This document shows positions 43,694 through 53,140 of a stretch of DNA of 64,000 nucleotides, one piece after another. Numbering within the stretch: the stretch's first letter is position 1; the number at the start of each line of letters is the position of its first letter. The DNA is from Dendrophyllia cribrosa (Eukaryota > Cnidaria > Anthozoa > Scleractinia > Dendrophylliidae), in assembly GCA_024195265.1 (NCBI GenBank), contig JAJLRJ010000005.1, positions 34,729,036 through 34,793,035 on the forward strand, read 5' to 3'. The notes under the pieces are model-generated. The model saw only the letters and a list, made by a program, of their open reading frames with translations. It searched no databases and had not been told where the DNA came from. A program made the position numbers and the translations under genes.

Positions 43694-46268
43694 CGCATGT
43701 CTTTGTGTCCGTATGCCAGCGTGTGGACACCATCATCCTTGATCCAGCGCTTGGAGTCAAAGGGGGAAAGTGTTGTCTTGGTGAGATGCTCACCTTAGAT
43801 CTGGTGGCCTTTGCTTCGGAGACTGTTCATCCCATGCTTGAAGGCTCGCTGGTCGAAGAGGGCGTCCTTGTAGTTCTGGTGGGTGATCTCTTTCTTTGTG
43901 ACAACCTTGGTGGTGCCCTTTGCTTTCTTGATGTCCAGCTTAGCTTTGATTTCTTTGCCGTCCTTGTCCTTCTTCTTAACACACCTGCTGTCGTCTTTCA
44001 AGATGCTGTACATCTTCGAGCAAAGACAGATTACCTCTGAGATAGGCACACCCTCGCACTCGTCCTTCATCTTGCCGATGACCTTCTTGTTAAGCTGGCT
44101 GTGGAGTGGATGGTCCTTGGGATAGTCACTTGTGTCGTAGAGTTCATCCCGAAGGTTCTCCATGTCTTTGTAGACATCCTCCGTCTCGATCTCGAGGAGT
44201 AGGGAGTCGGTGTCTGTGTAGAGTAGGTCTACTCGTGGACCATACTTCAACTTGAGATGGTTGTAGTAGAAGTCGTACATCAGTGTTTTGGAGAGATCAA
44301 GGATGCACATGCCTGTATAGACTGGTCGGTTGAAGAGGATTTTCTCCCTCTGCATCTGGATCCCCGCCAGGTTGGTTCCAAAGACCGCTGCTCTGGAAAA
44401 CAGTGGGCTTGCGATAAGCTTTCTCATCTTGTCTCGCTCGTGCGGTTGTCTCGCTCGTGCGGTCAGACAAGCTTCATGTCGATTCGATTTCTGAGGTTCT
44501 CCATTGTCTTACCGAAGACGGAGTTGTTCATGAGCTTGAAGAAGTTCTTCTCGAAGTCGGAAGTGGCCTTCTTCCTGAGCTCGGTGTTCAGGGAGATGTA
44601 CGGCTCCATCCACGCCCTCTGCTCGAACTTGAGGATTTTGTGGATTTTCCTCAACTTCATTCCAAGATCCAGGTACTGCTGGAGGGCTCTGTAATGCAAC
44701 ACGTACCAGGATTTATCGCGTAGGGTAAGGAGCAGCTTCTGTGTCTTGTCCTCTGGCTGCCCCTCTACCAAGGCCCTTTGGTAGGGTGACATCCATGCCT
44801 TTGGGACGACCTGCTTTTCTGGGGCTAGAGGATAGGCATTGTGCTCATCGTGCAGCTCCTCTGGGTACTCAAGATCAACCTCGAGGATGTAACCAATCTT
44901 TCTGTTTGGCCTCCACTTCCTGATCTGGTGAAGTGTTGGAAAGACAGGGCACCATGCGAACTTACCAACTGGGAGAGGCTGACTCATGGCCCAGCCGTAG
45001 AGATTGTTTGCGTCGTAATACATGATGTAGCTTGGCTCTTCCTTTGGGTTGTAGCCGCGAAGATATTTATTGTTGGCCTTGCAGTGGCGCCTGCTCTCCA
45101 TGGATATACCGCCTCGCAAGCCTCTTTCAACAAAGAGGTGCATGTTGACGTCTGTGAGCAGCTCCAGGTTGACGCCCGTATACTTGAGAAGAGCGTCCCA
45201 GGAAAGGCCCGGGCTTGTATAGTAGTGTGCCAGGTCAAGCTTGTAGTGGTGCAGACATGTTTTTCTGAAGTTCTCGAAAACATCGGCCAGAAGAAGCATG
45301 TCTCTGCAAAGGTAGAGATCGTGGTAATCTCAGAGTATTTTACATCCGAATGACTCCCACACTTTTTGCGCATGGGCGTAGTCACCATCGGAGATGCCTT
45401 CCTTCTTGAGCTCACTGTAGAAGGCATCCTTCGGTGGTAGTGTTGTCTTATCGAAGCGGGTCCATGAGTCCATGTGCTCATATCGGTAGACATCTTTTTG
45501 TAAAATAAGCTTGCGTTTGAAAGGGTTCTTCTCGTAGTCTGCCGTGATTGTAAAGGACTCTGGCTTGTTTGCTTCAACCAGGGCGCTTAGGCTTGACTGC
45601 ATGAACTGCAAGCTGTCAATGAACCTCAGCTTGCCAAGGGAGAAGGATATGTACTTCTCCATGTTGTTGGGGATGCACTTCAAATCAGAATGCACCTCCG
45701 CAATACCACTCATTATGTGGTGCACATCGTAACCCTTTAAGTTGTGAAAGATTACTGGGATTATTTCCGTTTTCGGGTTGGTACGGAAATAGTTGATGTT
45801 GCAAGCACTGTGAGCCGCACCCCGATATTTGCCTGTGATGTGGCAATGATCTCTGACTGCGTCTCGAACAGAGTCTTGGATAAGGGACTCTCCGCAGAAG
45901 AGACAATCGGCCTACTCGAATAAATTGTCTGGGGCGGCCTGCCTTTGGTTTCTTAGTCCGACAAATGGGAACGCTTCCAATTTGCCATCCTCGCCCTGGA
46001 TGTAAGTTTTGAATACCTTTTGGTAGCATTTGTTGGTGTGCCGATGAAGAAAGCCCACGTGTTCTCCGGTGTTTGGGTTGTAAACCGCAATGGCATCCCT
46101 GCGGTTCTCCTTGATGAGAGACTTGTCACAGATGTGGCAATCTGTTGCACGGTTGAATTCTGCTCAGTCTTCTCTTGTCATGGGGAGTGGTGCCTTGTGT
46201 TGCAGCTCGTCTCTGATCTCTCCTTCCAGCTGCTGAATGCTGTTAAGTAATAGTGACACCGAGTCCTC

Positions 46269-46591
46269 TCCTCTGTATAGGCAAAAGGCAAAGTCGCACA
46301 CGAGCCACGGATGGCCCACACGGCCGGAGCTTAACCCGGTTTCTGTAGCATGAAGCAACTAGGAATATTGCTACTCCCCCCTGGATGGGATGCTAGTCCA
46401 TTGCAGGGTTACCCCCAGCATTTTGTCGCCGGTACCCATTTATACACCTGGGTGGAGAGAGACAGTGTGGAGTAAAGTTTCTTGTCTAAGGAAACAACAC
46501 GACGGCAGAGACCAGGCTCGAACCACCGACCTTCAGGTTGAAAGTCCAACGCGCTAACCACTAGACCACCGTGCCTCCTCCTCTGTATAGG
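46269..46591 (-). mobile_element. tRNA-derived SINE inserted in the polymerase gene
   Basis: A 13-bp direct repeat TCCTCTGTATAGG (46269-46281 and 46579-46591) flanks 297 bp. Read on the minus strand, the SINE starts with a tRNA-like head: box A within GGTCTAGTGGTTAGCG and box B GGTTCGAGCC about 40 bp later. The SINE body follows (GTATAAATGGGTACCGGCGA, CTAGCATCCCATCC). The same family has a truncated copy at 7265-7440. It is an independent insertion after the Polinton arrived. Confidence 0.9.
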
Positions 46592-46868
46592 TAAGGACCC
46601 TTTGTCTCTCCATCAGAGCGAACTGCTAACATGCAGAACCCGCAGGGTTTATGCGCAGATGTTTCAGTGGTGCTGCTCTGTGATGGGTCTGGTGTGCAAC
46701 CGTGGACTTTTTCGACTATGCTTTCGAAGTCGGCATAGATAACCCAAGGCTTCTTCATCTGGTTCTGGAAGTTCTCGAAGTGGAGGAAGTTTTCGCCTTC
46801 TTTTGGCATTTCAGTTCGTACCGGCCTGCCTTTGACTCCCCTGCAGTAGAAGAGATGGTCAGTGAGAT

Positions 46869-46936
46869 GTCACAGTGATGCATACGGCGCCCTACGTTGT
46901 ACTCACTGTGTCACATCACTGCTGTCATCATCACTG

Positions 46937-46997
<61 letters not shown>

Positions 46998-47068
46998 CTG
47001 TCATCATCTGTGTCATCATCACTGCTGTCACAGTGATGCATACGGCGCCCTACGTTGTACTCACTGTG
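46869..47068. repeat. (CAT)n expansion with duplicated flank
   Basis: About twenty CAT units (46938-46998) are flanked on both sides by the same ~40-bp sequence beginning CACAGTGATGCATACGGCGC (46870-46909 and 47029-47068). The block interrupts the polymerase gene; on the coding strand it becomes an aspartate run. Confidence 0.9.
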
Positions 47069-47886
47069 TAGGAGCCTGCTCATGCTCTTGATGTTACAGT
47101 AATGTGAGGTGTGTCTGTCTGTTAGCATCATCAGATTGATCCTTCGCAGAGTGGGGTCCTCTAGCTCACTGACTCTGATTACAACCACCTTGTTGTTCTG
47201 GTATCCATAAATGTTGATTGGAAGGTTGTTTTGGCGCTCAACCTTGGATATCTGACTCAATGGTGTTGGAAAATCGATTCCAGTGAAGTCTAGACCATCA
47301 TCAACGGGATAACTACCTGGCCTGTTTGTGTTAACATTTACAGGGAACAATGCCGATCTCAGTGCCCAGCGGAGACACTGGTTGTCATTGTTCTTCACAT
47401 TGATGATAGCCTGTTTTGACCTGAGTTTTGATGGTGTTGGGATAAATGTGCCACCTCATAGTGGCTGGTACAACCCGAACTCAAGGTAGACAGTGTTGAT
47501 TTTCTCAATCACCCAGCCAGAATCCATGTGCTGCCATCTGGCAATCTCTTCCTTAAAGCCATTCACAATGCCTTCCAGGATGTCCCCCTCTCACAGCTGA
47601 TAGAGATGTGTTACTATCAGTGGGTTGACGTTCCAAAAGAAGTGATCCATTTCTCGATTGTCATCGCCTTCCTTTGAAAAATGAACATCGAATGACAAAG
47701 TGGCCTTCACTCCACCAAGCTCTGTGACTTCGCGTGCTATTTTCTGGAGAATAGCCGCCCTATTGGTTATGAAAAATGCATTAAGGTCCTTGATTGGGTA
47801 ATCATCAGGGACGCGCATTTTGTAGCCATGTAACCAACTGCCGAAGTAGTCTTGGTTCCTTGGGTTGAAGTCAAGACCTTGAGCCG

Positions 47887-48132
47887 CCATTGCCATGTGG
47901 GTGGGTATATACAGGGGGTGGGATTTCTCCAATTGGTGATCTCGTACCGGATCAGCATATGCAAACAGAATAGTAGTATAGGGCGTTGGTCATCCGGGAT
48001 CACCTGAAATAAGCTGCCAAACGCCCGAGTTACCGGCCCCCAGGACGAATGCAATGAGTCCGTGGGGGCCGGTAACTCGGGCGTTTGGCAGCTTATTCAG
48101 GTGATCTCGGATCGCCAACGCCCTATACTACT
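47887..48132 (-). repeat. Polinton right terminal inverted repeat with 161-bp palindrome
   Basis: Reverse complement of 30734-30978 with few differences. The palindrome occupies 47972-48132 and its loop corresponds, complemented, to the left loop. The repeat ends in the first codons of the polymerase gene. Its outer end, CGCCCTATACTACT, is followed by the CCCTC duplication. Confidence 0.95.
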
Positions 48133-48146
48133 CCCTCTATACTACT
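48133..48146. repeat. Right end of the target palindrome
   Basis: CCCTCTATACTACT is the exact complement of 30531-30544 and completes the palindrome interrupted by the Polinton. Confidence 0.75.
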
Positions 48147-48210
48147 ACAGGTACACAGGGGGCCAAGTGGTGATTTGCCCAATTGAACCTTTATGTTTCA
48201 CACTATATAT

Positions 48211-48431
48211 CGTGATGGGGCGTGGAAGAAAAGGCGTTGTTTCACAGTGTTAAAAAATCACAAAAACAATCTGGGCCTCGCTCATGCCATTTCATTTTTG
48301 ATCAACAAACACCACAAGAGCTTAACCACATCAGAGATTGTTTAATACCTTACAAAATAACAGCTAATGAAATAAAAATCGAGAAACAAACGGCACCTCG
48401 ACAACTAGTTAACCTTCTTTTAACTGACTAG
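48211..48431 (+). pseudogene. Unrecognised ORF remnant of a second element
   Basis: After a CTATATATCGTG box an ATG (48211) opens a short frame that ends after 12 codons. A neighbouring frame (48222-48431) stays open for 69 residues and contains SCHFIFDQQTPQELNHIRD. It is likely one decayed gene, product unknown. It is included because of the promoter-like box and its position next to the better-identified remnants downstream. Confidence 0.3.
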
Positions 48432-48439
48432 TAACCGAG

Positions 48440-48769
48440 GTGGAATGTATCCTTACTATTGAATATTCTACACACATAGGATATACACCATGGACGCCGC
48501 AGAAGATTGCCACGCATCTTCTTCACAACAAGGTCCTAAAAGATTATCACAACATGCTCTTAGAGAATTTGATCCTTATATACAATGAGGAGCATGCTTT
48601 GACAAAGCAGCAGTTTGATAATCTTATCTCAGCTGTGATGTCAGGATGGACACTTGAAGACATTCCTGGTCAATACAGTAAAAGAATCTGGTTTATTAAC
48701 ACACCAGAGATAGAGAAAAAAATAAATGACATATGGCAAGAAGCTACTCATAAGCTTCTTGTAGATTAG
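48440..48769 (+). CDS. Unrecognised ORF, second element
   Basis: 109-residue open frame with helical, charged content (EEHALTKQQFDNLISAVMSG, INTPEIEKKINDIWQEATHK). A promoter-like ATATACACCATGG at 48481-48492 starts a different frame of 33 codons ending at 48588, so this is probably a frameshifted gene. No family is recognised. Confidence 0.3.
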   Translation: MECILTIEYSTHIGYTPWTPQKIATHLLHNKVLKDYHNMLLENLILIYNEEHALTKQQFDNLISAVMSGWTLEDIPGQYSKRIWFINTPEIEKKINDIWQEATHKLLVD

Positions 48770-48931
48770 GGTTTACAATCCTTTTCTCTTCAGTCATTGC
48801 GGAATAACGTTCCGCATTTTTTGATTGTCATATCATGAAAAAGACTACACTACTGTTACAAATTTCATATACAAAGCATAACAGGCAGTCAACGCCCAAT
48901 TGAAGGTTTGTTTCCTTCTGTATTATCCATG

Positions 48932-49132
48932 ATGGATGACGTGCAACAGTTGAGTAACCATGACTTGGATCTCTTTAATGCCTTTTTACAGATGAGACAC
49001 GCAGTCTTCAAGCAAAAGAGTGCCGACTGGATAAGAGCCGCAGCTGCGTGCTATGCAACGAGCATTAAAGAGCGTATTGACGAAGCTGATAGGTGCATAT
49101 TAAACAAAAATGCTCCAAAAAAATGGAGATAA
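48932..49132 (+). CDS. Small helical protein, second element
   Basis: Frame from ATG 48932 (or 48929) of 67-68 residues, starting MDDVQQLSNHDLDLFNAFLQ. Charged and helical, with two cysteines only. Its end overlaps the next short ORF (49124), which begins with C-x2-C and C-x2-C pairs. By position and character it may correspond to the 103-residue gene at 33394-33705, but sequence similarity is weak. Confidence 0.35.
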   Translation: MDDVQQLSNHDLDLFNAFLQMRHAVFKQKSADWIRAAAACYATSIKERIDEADRCILNKNAPKKWR

Positions 49133-49737
49133 GTAACTCTCTTCCTAAGTGCGATTCCTGTGCCGGCTTAGAGTTGGCTAGAAGCGATATCCAGCCATGC
49201 ATACACTGCACATTCAAGAGTATGGGTCACGAGATCTGCACAATCACAAGCTAACAGGCAAGGCCGAGTCATGCATTGACTGCATGTTCAAAGAGTACTA
49301 TCCCAGAACTTGAGCAACAAACAAGTTCGCAGACTACAAGTTCAATGCTTGCAATGCGTTTTGACGATATCCTATCGAAACTTGTTTGCCCCAAATGCCG
49401 GCTTTGCAAGCCTGTTGATGGCATAGGCGGCACTAGTTTTGACTACAAGCCGAAAACAAGGTCGCTGACTTGTAGATATCAACTAGAAAAGAAAATCAAA
49501 GAGCTGTTTGAAAGCCAGATCGACACAAGAGACATTCTAGAAGGAGCCACCAACGTTTACAGATCTTTACGGTACCTAACACCGCCCAAACAAAAGGTAA
49601 GTATGAAGTACTTACTGCCAAAAATACTAAATCTGATCCTTCCCAAATCATGCCAAGCATGTGACATAATGAAACGAAACCCGGCTTTTGGGAGAGTAGT
49701 GCAGTACACAAAAACATGCCATGCAGGAAAGCGATAG
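49124..49737 (+). pseudogene. Zinc-ribbon protein remnant, second element
   Basis: A 43-codon frame from 49124 has LPKCDSCAG and CIHCTFK pairs and ends at 49254. A second frame to 49737 then holds LVCPKCRLCKPVDGIGGTSF and YQLEKKIKELFESQID, ending in SCQACDIMKRNP. The CPKC..KPVDG...FDY block parallels the CENCG..EPLDG..FDY block of the zinc-ribbon gene at 33027-33384, so both are members of one family, here on the opposite strand. Frame changes indicate decay. Confidence 0.5.
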
Positions 49738-49861
49738 GGTCTGGCATCTATTTCTTAGAAATGAGAGCTTACACACATAGAATGTCACGATGCGCCACAC
49801 ACTTGACGTTGTTTTGCTAGATAAAGCGAGAAACCCGAGTTTAGTTTCTCAAATCTAACCT

Positions 49862-50404
49862 TGATTCTTTTTTTGGAGCTCCTGTTTCATCTCTTTCTTA
49901 ACTTGGCTTCTTATTTCCTCTATATCGGGCCGTTGCGGCTGCTGTGGCTGGCCTGATTGCGGCTGCCAGAGCGAATAGAGGCTTTCAGCTCGTGATATTT
50001 CTGTAGTTCGCAAACTATGAGGTTAAACTCGCCATCTGTGATTTTATTGTCATTGAGAGCCTTTGAAACAAGCCCACAAACAGTGTTGTGTTTGGTAATA
50101 GCAAGCGTATAAATCTTCTCATGCTTCGTTAGCTTGGTTAACCAGCGACTACTGTTGTTATTCCAACCGAAGTAAGCAAAGCAGTCAAAGAGCCCAGGCC
50201 GATAGCAGAGCCGTGGCCAATGGTAAATGCCTTCTAATATTTCTTTGCTACTCGGCGGTAGTTATCAGCCTCGTTCTCCAATTCTTTCTGCACATTGGAC
50301 ATTTTTTGGAGGCGAAAGCCATCAGCGGATGGCAAAGATGGGTAGAGGTTTTCAGTGTGGCTGTATTCAGGAGCTGATGGTTGTATGACGTGTGACGAAG
50401 CCAT
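49862..50404 (-). pseudogene. Decayed copy of the 33743-34429-type membrane protein
   Basis: From an ATG at about 50403 (after TATATAGACC) the frame reads QPSAPEYSHTENLYPSLPSA, FRLQKMSNVQKELENEADNY and RRVAKKY, then a stop and IGHGSAIGLGSLTALLTSVG. This parallels the gene at 33743-34429 residue by residue. The second membrane helix is deleted and the C-terminal LTKHEKIYTLAITKHNTV and ELQKYHELKASIRSG blocks are in a shifted frame. The same order (this gene, then the penton-type gene, then the large structural gene) is kept as in the intact element. Confidence 0.8.
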
Positions 50405-50429
50405 GGTCTATATAAAGGGTTCTTCTAAT

Positions 50430-51051
50430 TTATTTGCAGCTCAAATTCAAGTGGAAACTTACCGAAATCAAAGAGCTCGCCTTTATTGTCGCGAACATGC
50501 TGTGGAGACGATTGGTAGTGAACTTTCTCAAACGTTTTCCTCTGATGTCAAATCGGGCCAAGACGCTTGAGGGTTTTCCGTTGAGTAGGTTTTGTTCTTT
50601 GTCAACCATGTCACAGTGAACAAAGTAGGTGCTTGGTGATGTCAATCGTCTAACGTATGTCCTGAACAGTAATTTTTGGTCAATCCCAAGTAAATCAGAA
50701 AAATCATGGTCCAGTTTTACTTCGTTCACATACGGTTTATAAATAACCATTGCAGCAACAGAGGTATTTATCTCGGTTTCTAGTTTAACCTCTTGATGAT
50801 CTGCGAATACATTTTGTAATGCTTGTGCCATGCTCTCAAGACTGTAATGCCCTGGAGGAACAATCCTGACAGTAGCTTCTTTATTTGAAGTACTACTAAA
50901 CAATGTCACTTCTCCTCTTTGCTTCAAATTGCGCCACAAATTGTAAAGTGAGCACGAAAGCAGGCGGATGTAGTTTGGTTTTGGGATCGGCTGATCAAAG
51001 TAGATGGTGTGCCCATTAGAAGGCGCAACAATAGTAATTTAGCACAACCAT
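50430..51051 (-). pseudogene. Decayed copy of the candidate minor capsid gene
   Basis: The main frame (about 50939-50430) contains LKQRGEVTLFSSTSNKEATV, GHYSLESMAQALQNVF, VKLDHDFSDLLGI and YFVHCDMVDKEQNLLNGKPS, aligning along the 224-residue gene at 34463-35137. The N-terminal part lies in another frame upstream (TIVAPSNGHTIYFDQ, about 51035). The ATG with a TATATACC box is at 51051. The C-terminal end is frameshifted. Roughly half the residues match by eye, so it is a different lineage, not a recent duplicate. Confidence 0.82.
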
Positions 51052-51092
51052 GGTATATAAAAAGAATTCTAAAAAATATATTTATATTCACA

Positions 51093-53140
51093 ATGATGCC
51101 TGTCGGTTATCCTCGTTTAAATCCTGGTCTAGAAATTGGAGGTCACGACTATGACCCATCACCGCCATTTTTTACTCCAAATCATTAATTTCTCTCATCA
51201 TACATAAATTATGTGAAGAGAAAACAGCCCGCAGTAGATTCTGAACTGGACTGGATAAGATCGCCTGAAGCAGCAAAACTCGCAAAGGCTGCCAAAGCCA
51301 AAGTGATCTCAGACTTCAAAAAGCGTTTCCCAAACGCTGATATGTCCAGGTTCAAAGTACAAGTTGATTTTGATGAGAAGCGCAAAGCTACTGGGGAAGT
51401 GTAATTCCCAGAGAGGTTCATGGGTGGACGTTTTAGAAATAGATCACAAGGATTGAACTAGACTACGAGTAGTCCCTTTTCCCTCAGGGATAGTAGAGCG
51501 AGCGAAACGCGAGCGTGCGTGCGTGAAAATCACACCACGCGAGAAAGCTTAAGGCGAGACGCGCGGCGGACAGAGAGAAAAAAGAGGGACAACAGACAAA
51601 GCCCAACCTTTTGACCTTATGCGTTGCTCTCACAACTCAGAATTCTGATTGGCTCTTCCATGGCAACCTGTCAACATCTGTCAAAAATTCACTAGCCGCT
51701 ATCAACACTCGACATAATTTCAGTTTCTGTCAATGGCTGACAAACTTCAGGCATGTCTGGAAAAAATTCCAAACATAACATCGCTGAAACCGGAACAGAC
51801 TCAAATGTAAAATGATGGTGGCAGGCCTACACAGACTCTTACCTCATGTTTTTAATGCCATTTGCTGCTTCTATATGTTTTGAACGGGTATTCTACATTT
51901 AGTTTGTAAAAGAGGATTTTAGTTTAGACTGAGTTTTCAAACCTTTAAGAAGCCGCGTGCAACGGACTAGAGGTCAAATGTGTCGGTTGTGGTTTCCCGT
52001 GGCGTGTTGCGCTTGTAGATTTTGACCTCATTTTAGCGTCCGGATTTTTGCCTGGCGGTTGTTGTGTTGTTTTCTCCATTAATATTGCGAGTAGATTTTT
52101 ATGTGCCTGAAAGGTTTGAATTTCTCTAACTTGTCTCCCTGAAATACCGGACATGACAGGATCTATTAATGTCACGCTGGGTACAGCTATTTTAGTTTCG
52201 TCTTTGCAGGATTTGAATTTTCAGGATCCAAGCTTTATAGCAGAGAGAGAGTTGTAACTTAATAAGCTATTCAACTTGTAGAGAGTTGAAGTTTGTCTTA
52301 GTCAAGGCTGTGATTTTAGCTCCAATTCGCTACGCGGTATAGCTGCAGTGTGGAGCTCTCTGTTTACACTAATACCCCTCCATTGTCAATTTTCACAGTC
52401 TAGCGACTGCTTCGTCTATGCCACTTCTCTGTTGATACTTTTCGTGTAAAGTCTCCGTAATATGTATTAAAATTGCAACCACAAATACGAAAAAAGTCAT
52501 TGCAACTTGGCTTATTCAGTTAGAGGCCTTCCAACAGATTTTTTCAGCGTTTCAGCCATCCATAAAGTTACTGGGTTTTCATTTACTTGTTATAAACATC
52601 CCCTGCCGTTTACTGATGACAAGAGCAATGACAGCTCAATGAGAGAAGGAATCCGATTGGATGCGCTTAATTGGTTTGAAAAGCGACACACTCCAAAATC
52701 AGTCGACCGTGAAGGGTCAAAAGCTTGGGCTTTGTCTGTAGTCCCTCCTTTTTTGCTCTCCCCGCCGCGCGTCTCGCCTTTCTCGCGTGGGGTGATTTTC
52801 ACGCTCGCTCGCGTTTCGCTCGCTCTACTATCCCTGAGGAAAAAGAGGGACTACTCGTAGTCTAGGATTCAACTCAAGCTATGAAAGATGCTTTGGGATT
52901 GCATCAAGATGGTGTTTTTCCCTTTCAGTTATCAATGAACAATGCTCCACCACAAAGACCAATCCCAGCGGTTGCTTTCTCTGAAAACGTGGCAAGTGTT
53001 GATGATGTTCTGAACAAAGATCAAAGGATCTACGTGATGCCAACAGACTTTTTCACAACAAATTTCAGGCAGATTTTCACAGACACGAAAATTAAGCATA
53101 CATCTGGAAAAGAGGCAAAAAGGTGGCTTTCTGGGCCTAA
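51093..53140 (+). pseudogene. Decayed copy of the large structural gene, split by a transposon
   Basis: Three blocks match the gene at 35183-36944 in order. 51093-51188 is the proline-rich start (LNPGLEIGGHDYDP), 51213-51420 reads WIRSPEAAKLAKAAKAKVIS and DFKKRFPNADMSRFKVQVDF, and 52881-53140 reads MKDALGLHQDGVFPFQLSMN through AKRWLSGPN. A stop at about 51188 and the 1.4-kb insertion 51458-52865 break it, and the 3' part is lost where a LINE abuts at 53183. Confidence 0.85.
51458..52865. mobile_element. 1.41-kb non-autonomous DNA transposon
   Basis: Inverted ends of about 150 bp start CTAGACTACGAGTAGTCCCT and include AGGGATAGTAGAGCGAGCGA and GACGCGCGGCGG. It interrupts the structural-gene remnant within the codons for its KDWTQ-like segment. 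The flanking bases AAGGATTGAA and GATTCAACTC suggest a 7-11 bp duplication with one mismatch. No transposase ORF. Confidence 0.85.

Larger units (their letters stand above)
43690..47896 (-). pseudogene. Protein-primed family B DNA polymerase, many lesions
   Basis: The start codon (47896) lies inside the right terminal repeat. Recognisable blocks in order are: an N-terminal conserved region; a zinc-like region; exonuclease motif I VIYADFESIVEK (about 46735); motif II FHNLKGYDVHHIM (about 45735); DYHDLYLCRD (about 45305); polymerase motif A YYDANNLYGWAMSQP (about 45000); motif B LMNNSVFGKTMENL (about 44500); motif C LLYTDTDSLLLE (about 44205); and a C-terminus ending at 43690. It would copy the genome from a protein primer. 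Lesions seen are at least seven in-frame stops (about 47591, 47459, 46162, 45915, 45330, 44464, 43788), a SINE insertion (46282-46578), a CAT-repeat expansion with flanking duplication (46869-47068) and a 17-bp tandem duplication near 44433-44466 that shifts frame. Confidence 0.93.
30734..48132. mobile_element. Polinton/Maverick (adintovirus-like) element, 17.4 kb
   Basis: The element is bounded by inverted repeats of about 245 bp and the direct repeat CCCTC (30729-30733 and 48133-48137; a sixth base is ambiguous because T precedes both). It encodes the defining Polinton set: protein-primed family B DNA polymerase, retroviral-type integrase, packaging ATPase and a capsid-like protein, plus about a dozen accessory genes. 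An adenovirus-type protease, usual in the group, was not found. Gene blocks are 30969-32081 (+), 32180-35137 (-), 35183-36944 (+), 36963-38351 (-), 38396-43693 (+) and 43690-47896 (-). Polymerase, integrase, capsid and two other genes contain stops or frameshifts, so this copy is not functional as a whole, yet several ORFs are intact. The virus-like relationship is family knowledge; the boundaries are seen directly. Confidence 0.93.

Noticed and set aside
46862..47091. His/Ile-rich plus-strand ORFs
   Set aside because: They are translations of the CAT microsatellite antisense to the polymerase gene.
43690..47896. Reassigned TGA codon in the polymerase
   Set aside because: Most stops are TGA, but TAG and TAA stops, frameshifts, a SINE and duplications occur too, and intact neighbouring genes end normally, so decay is the simpler reading.
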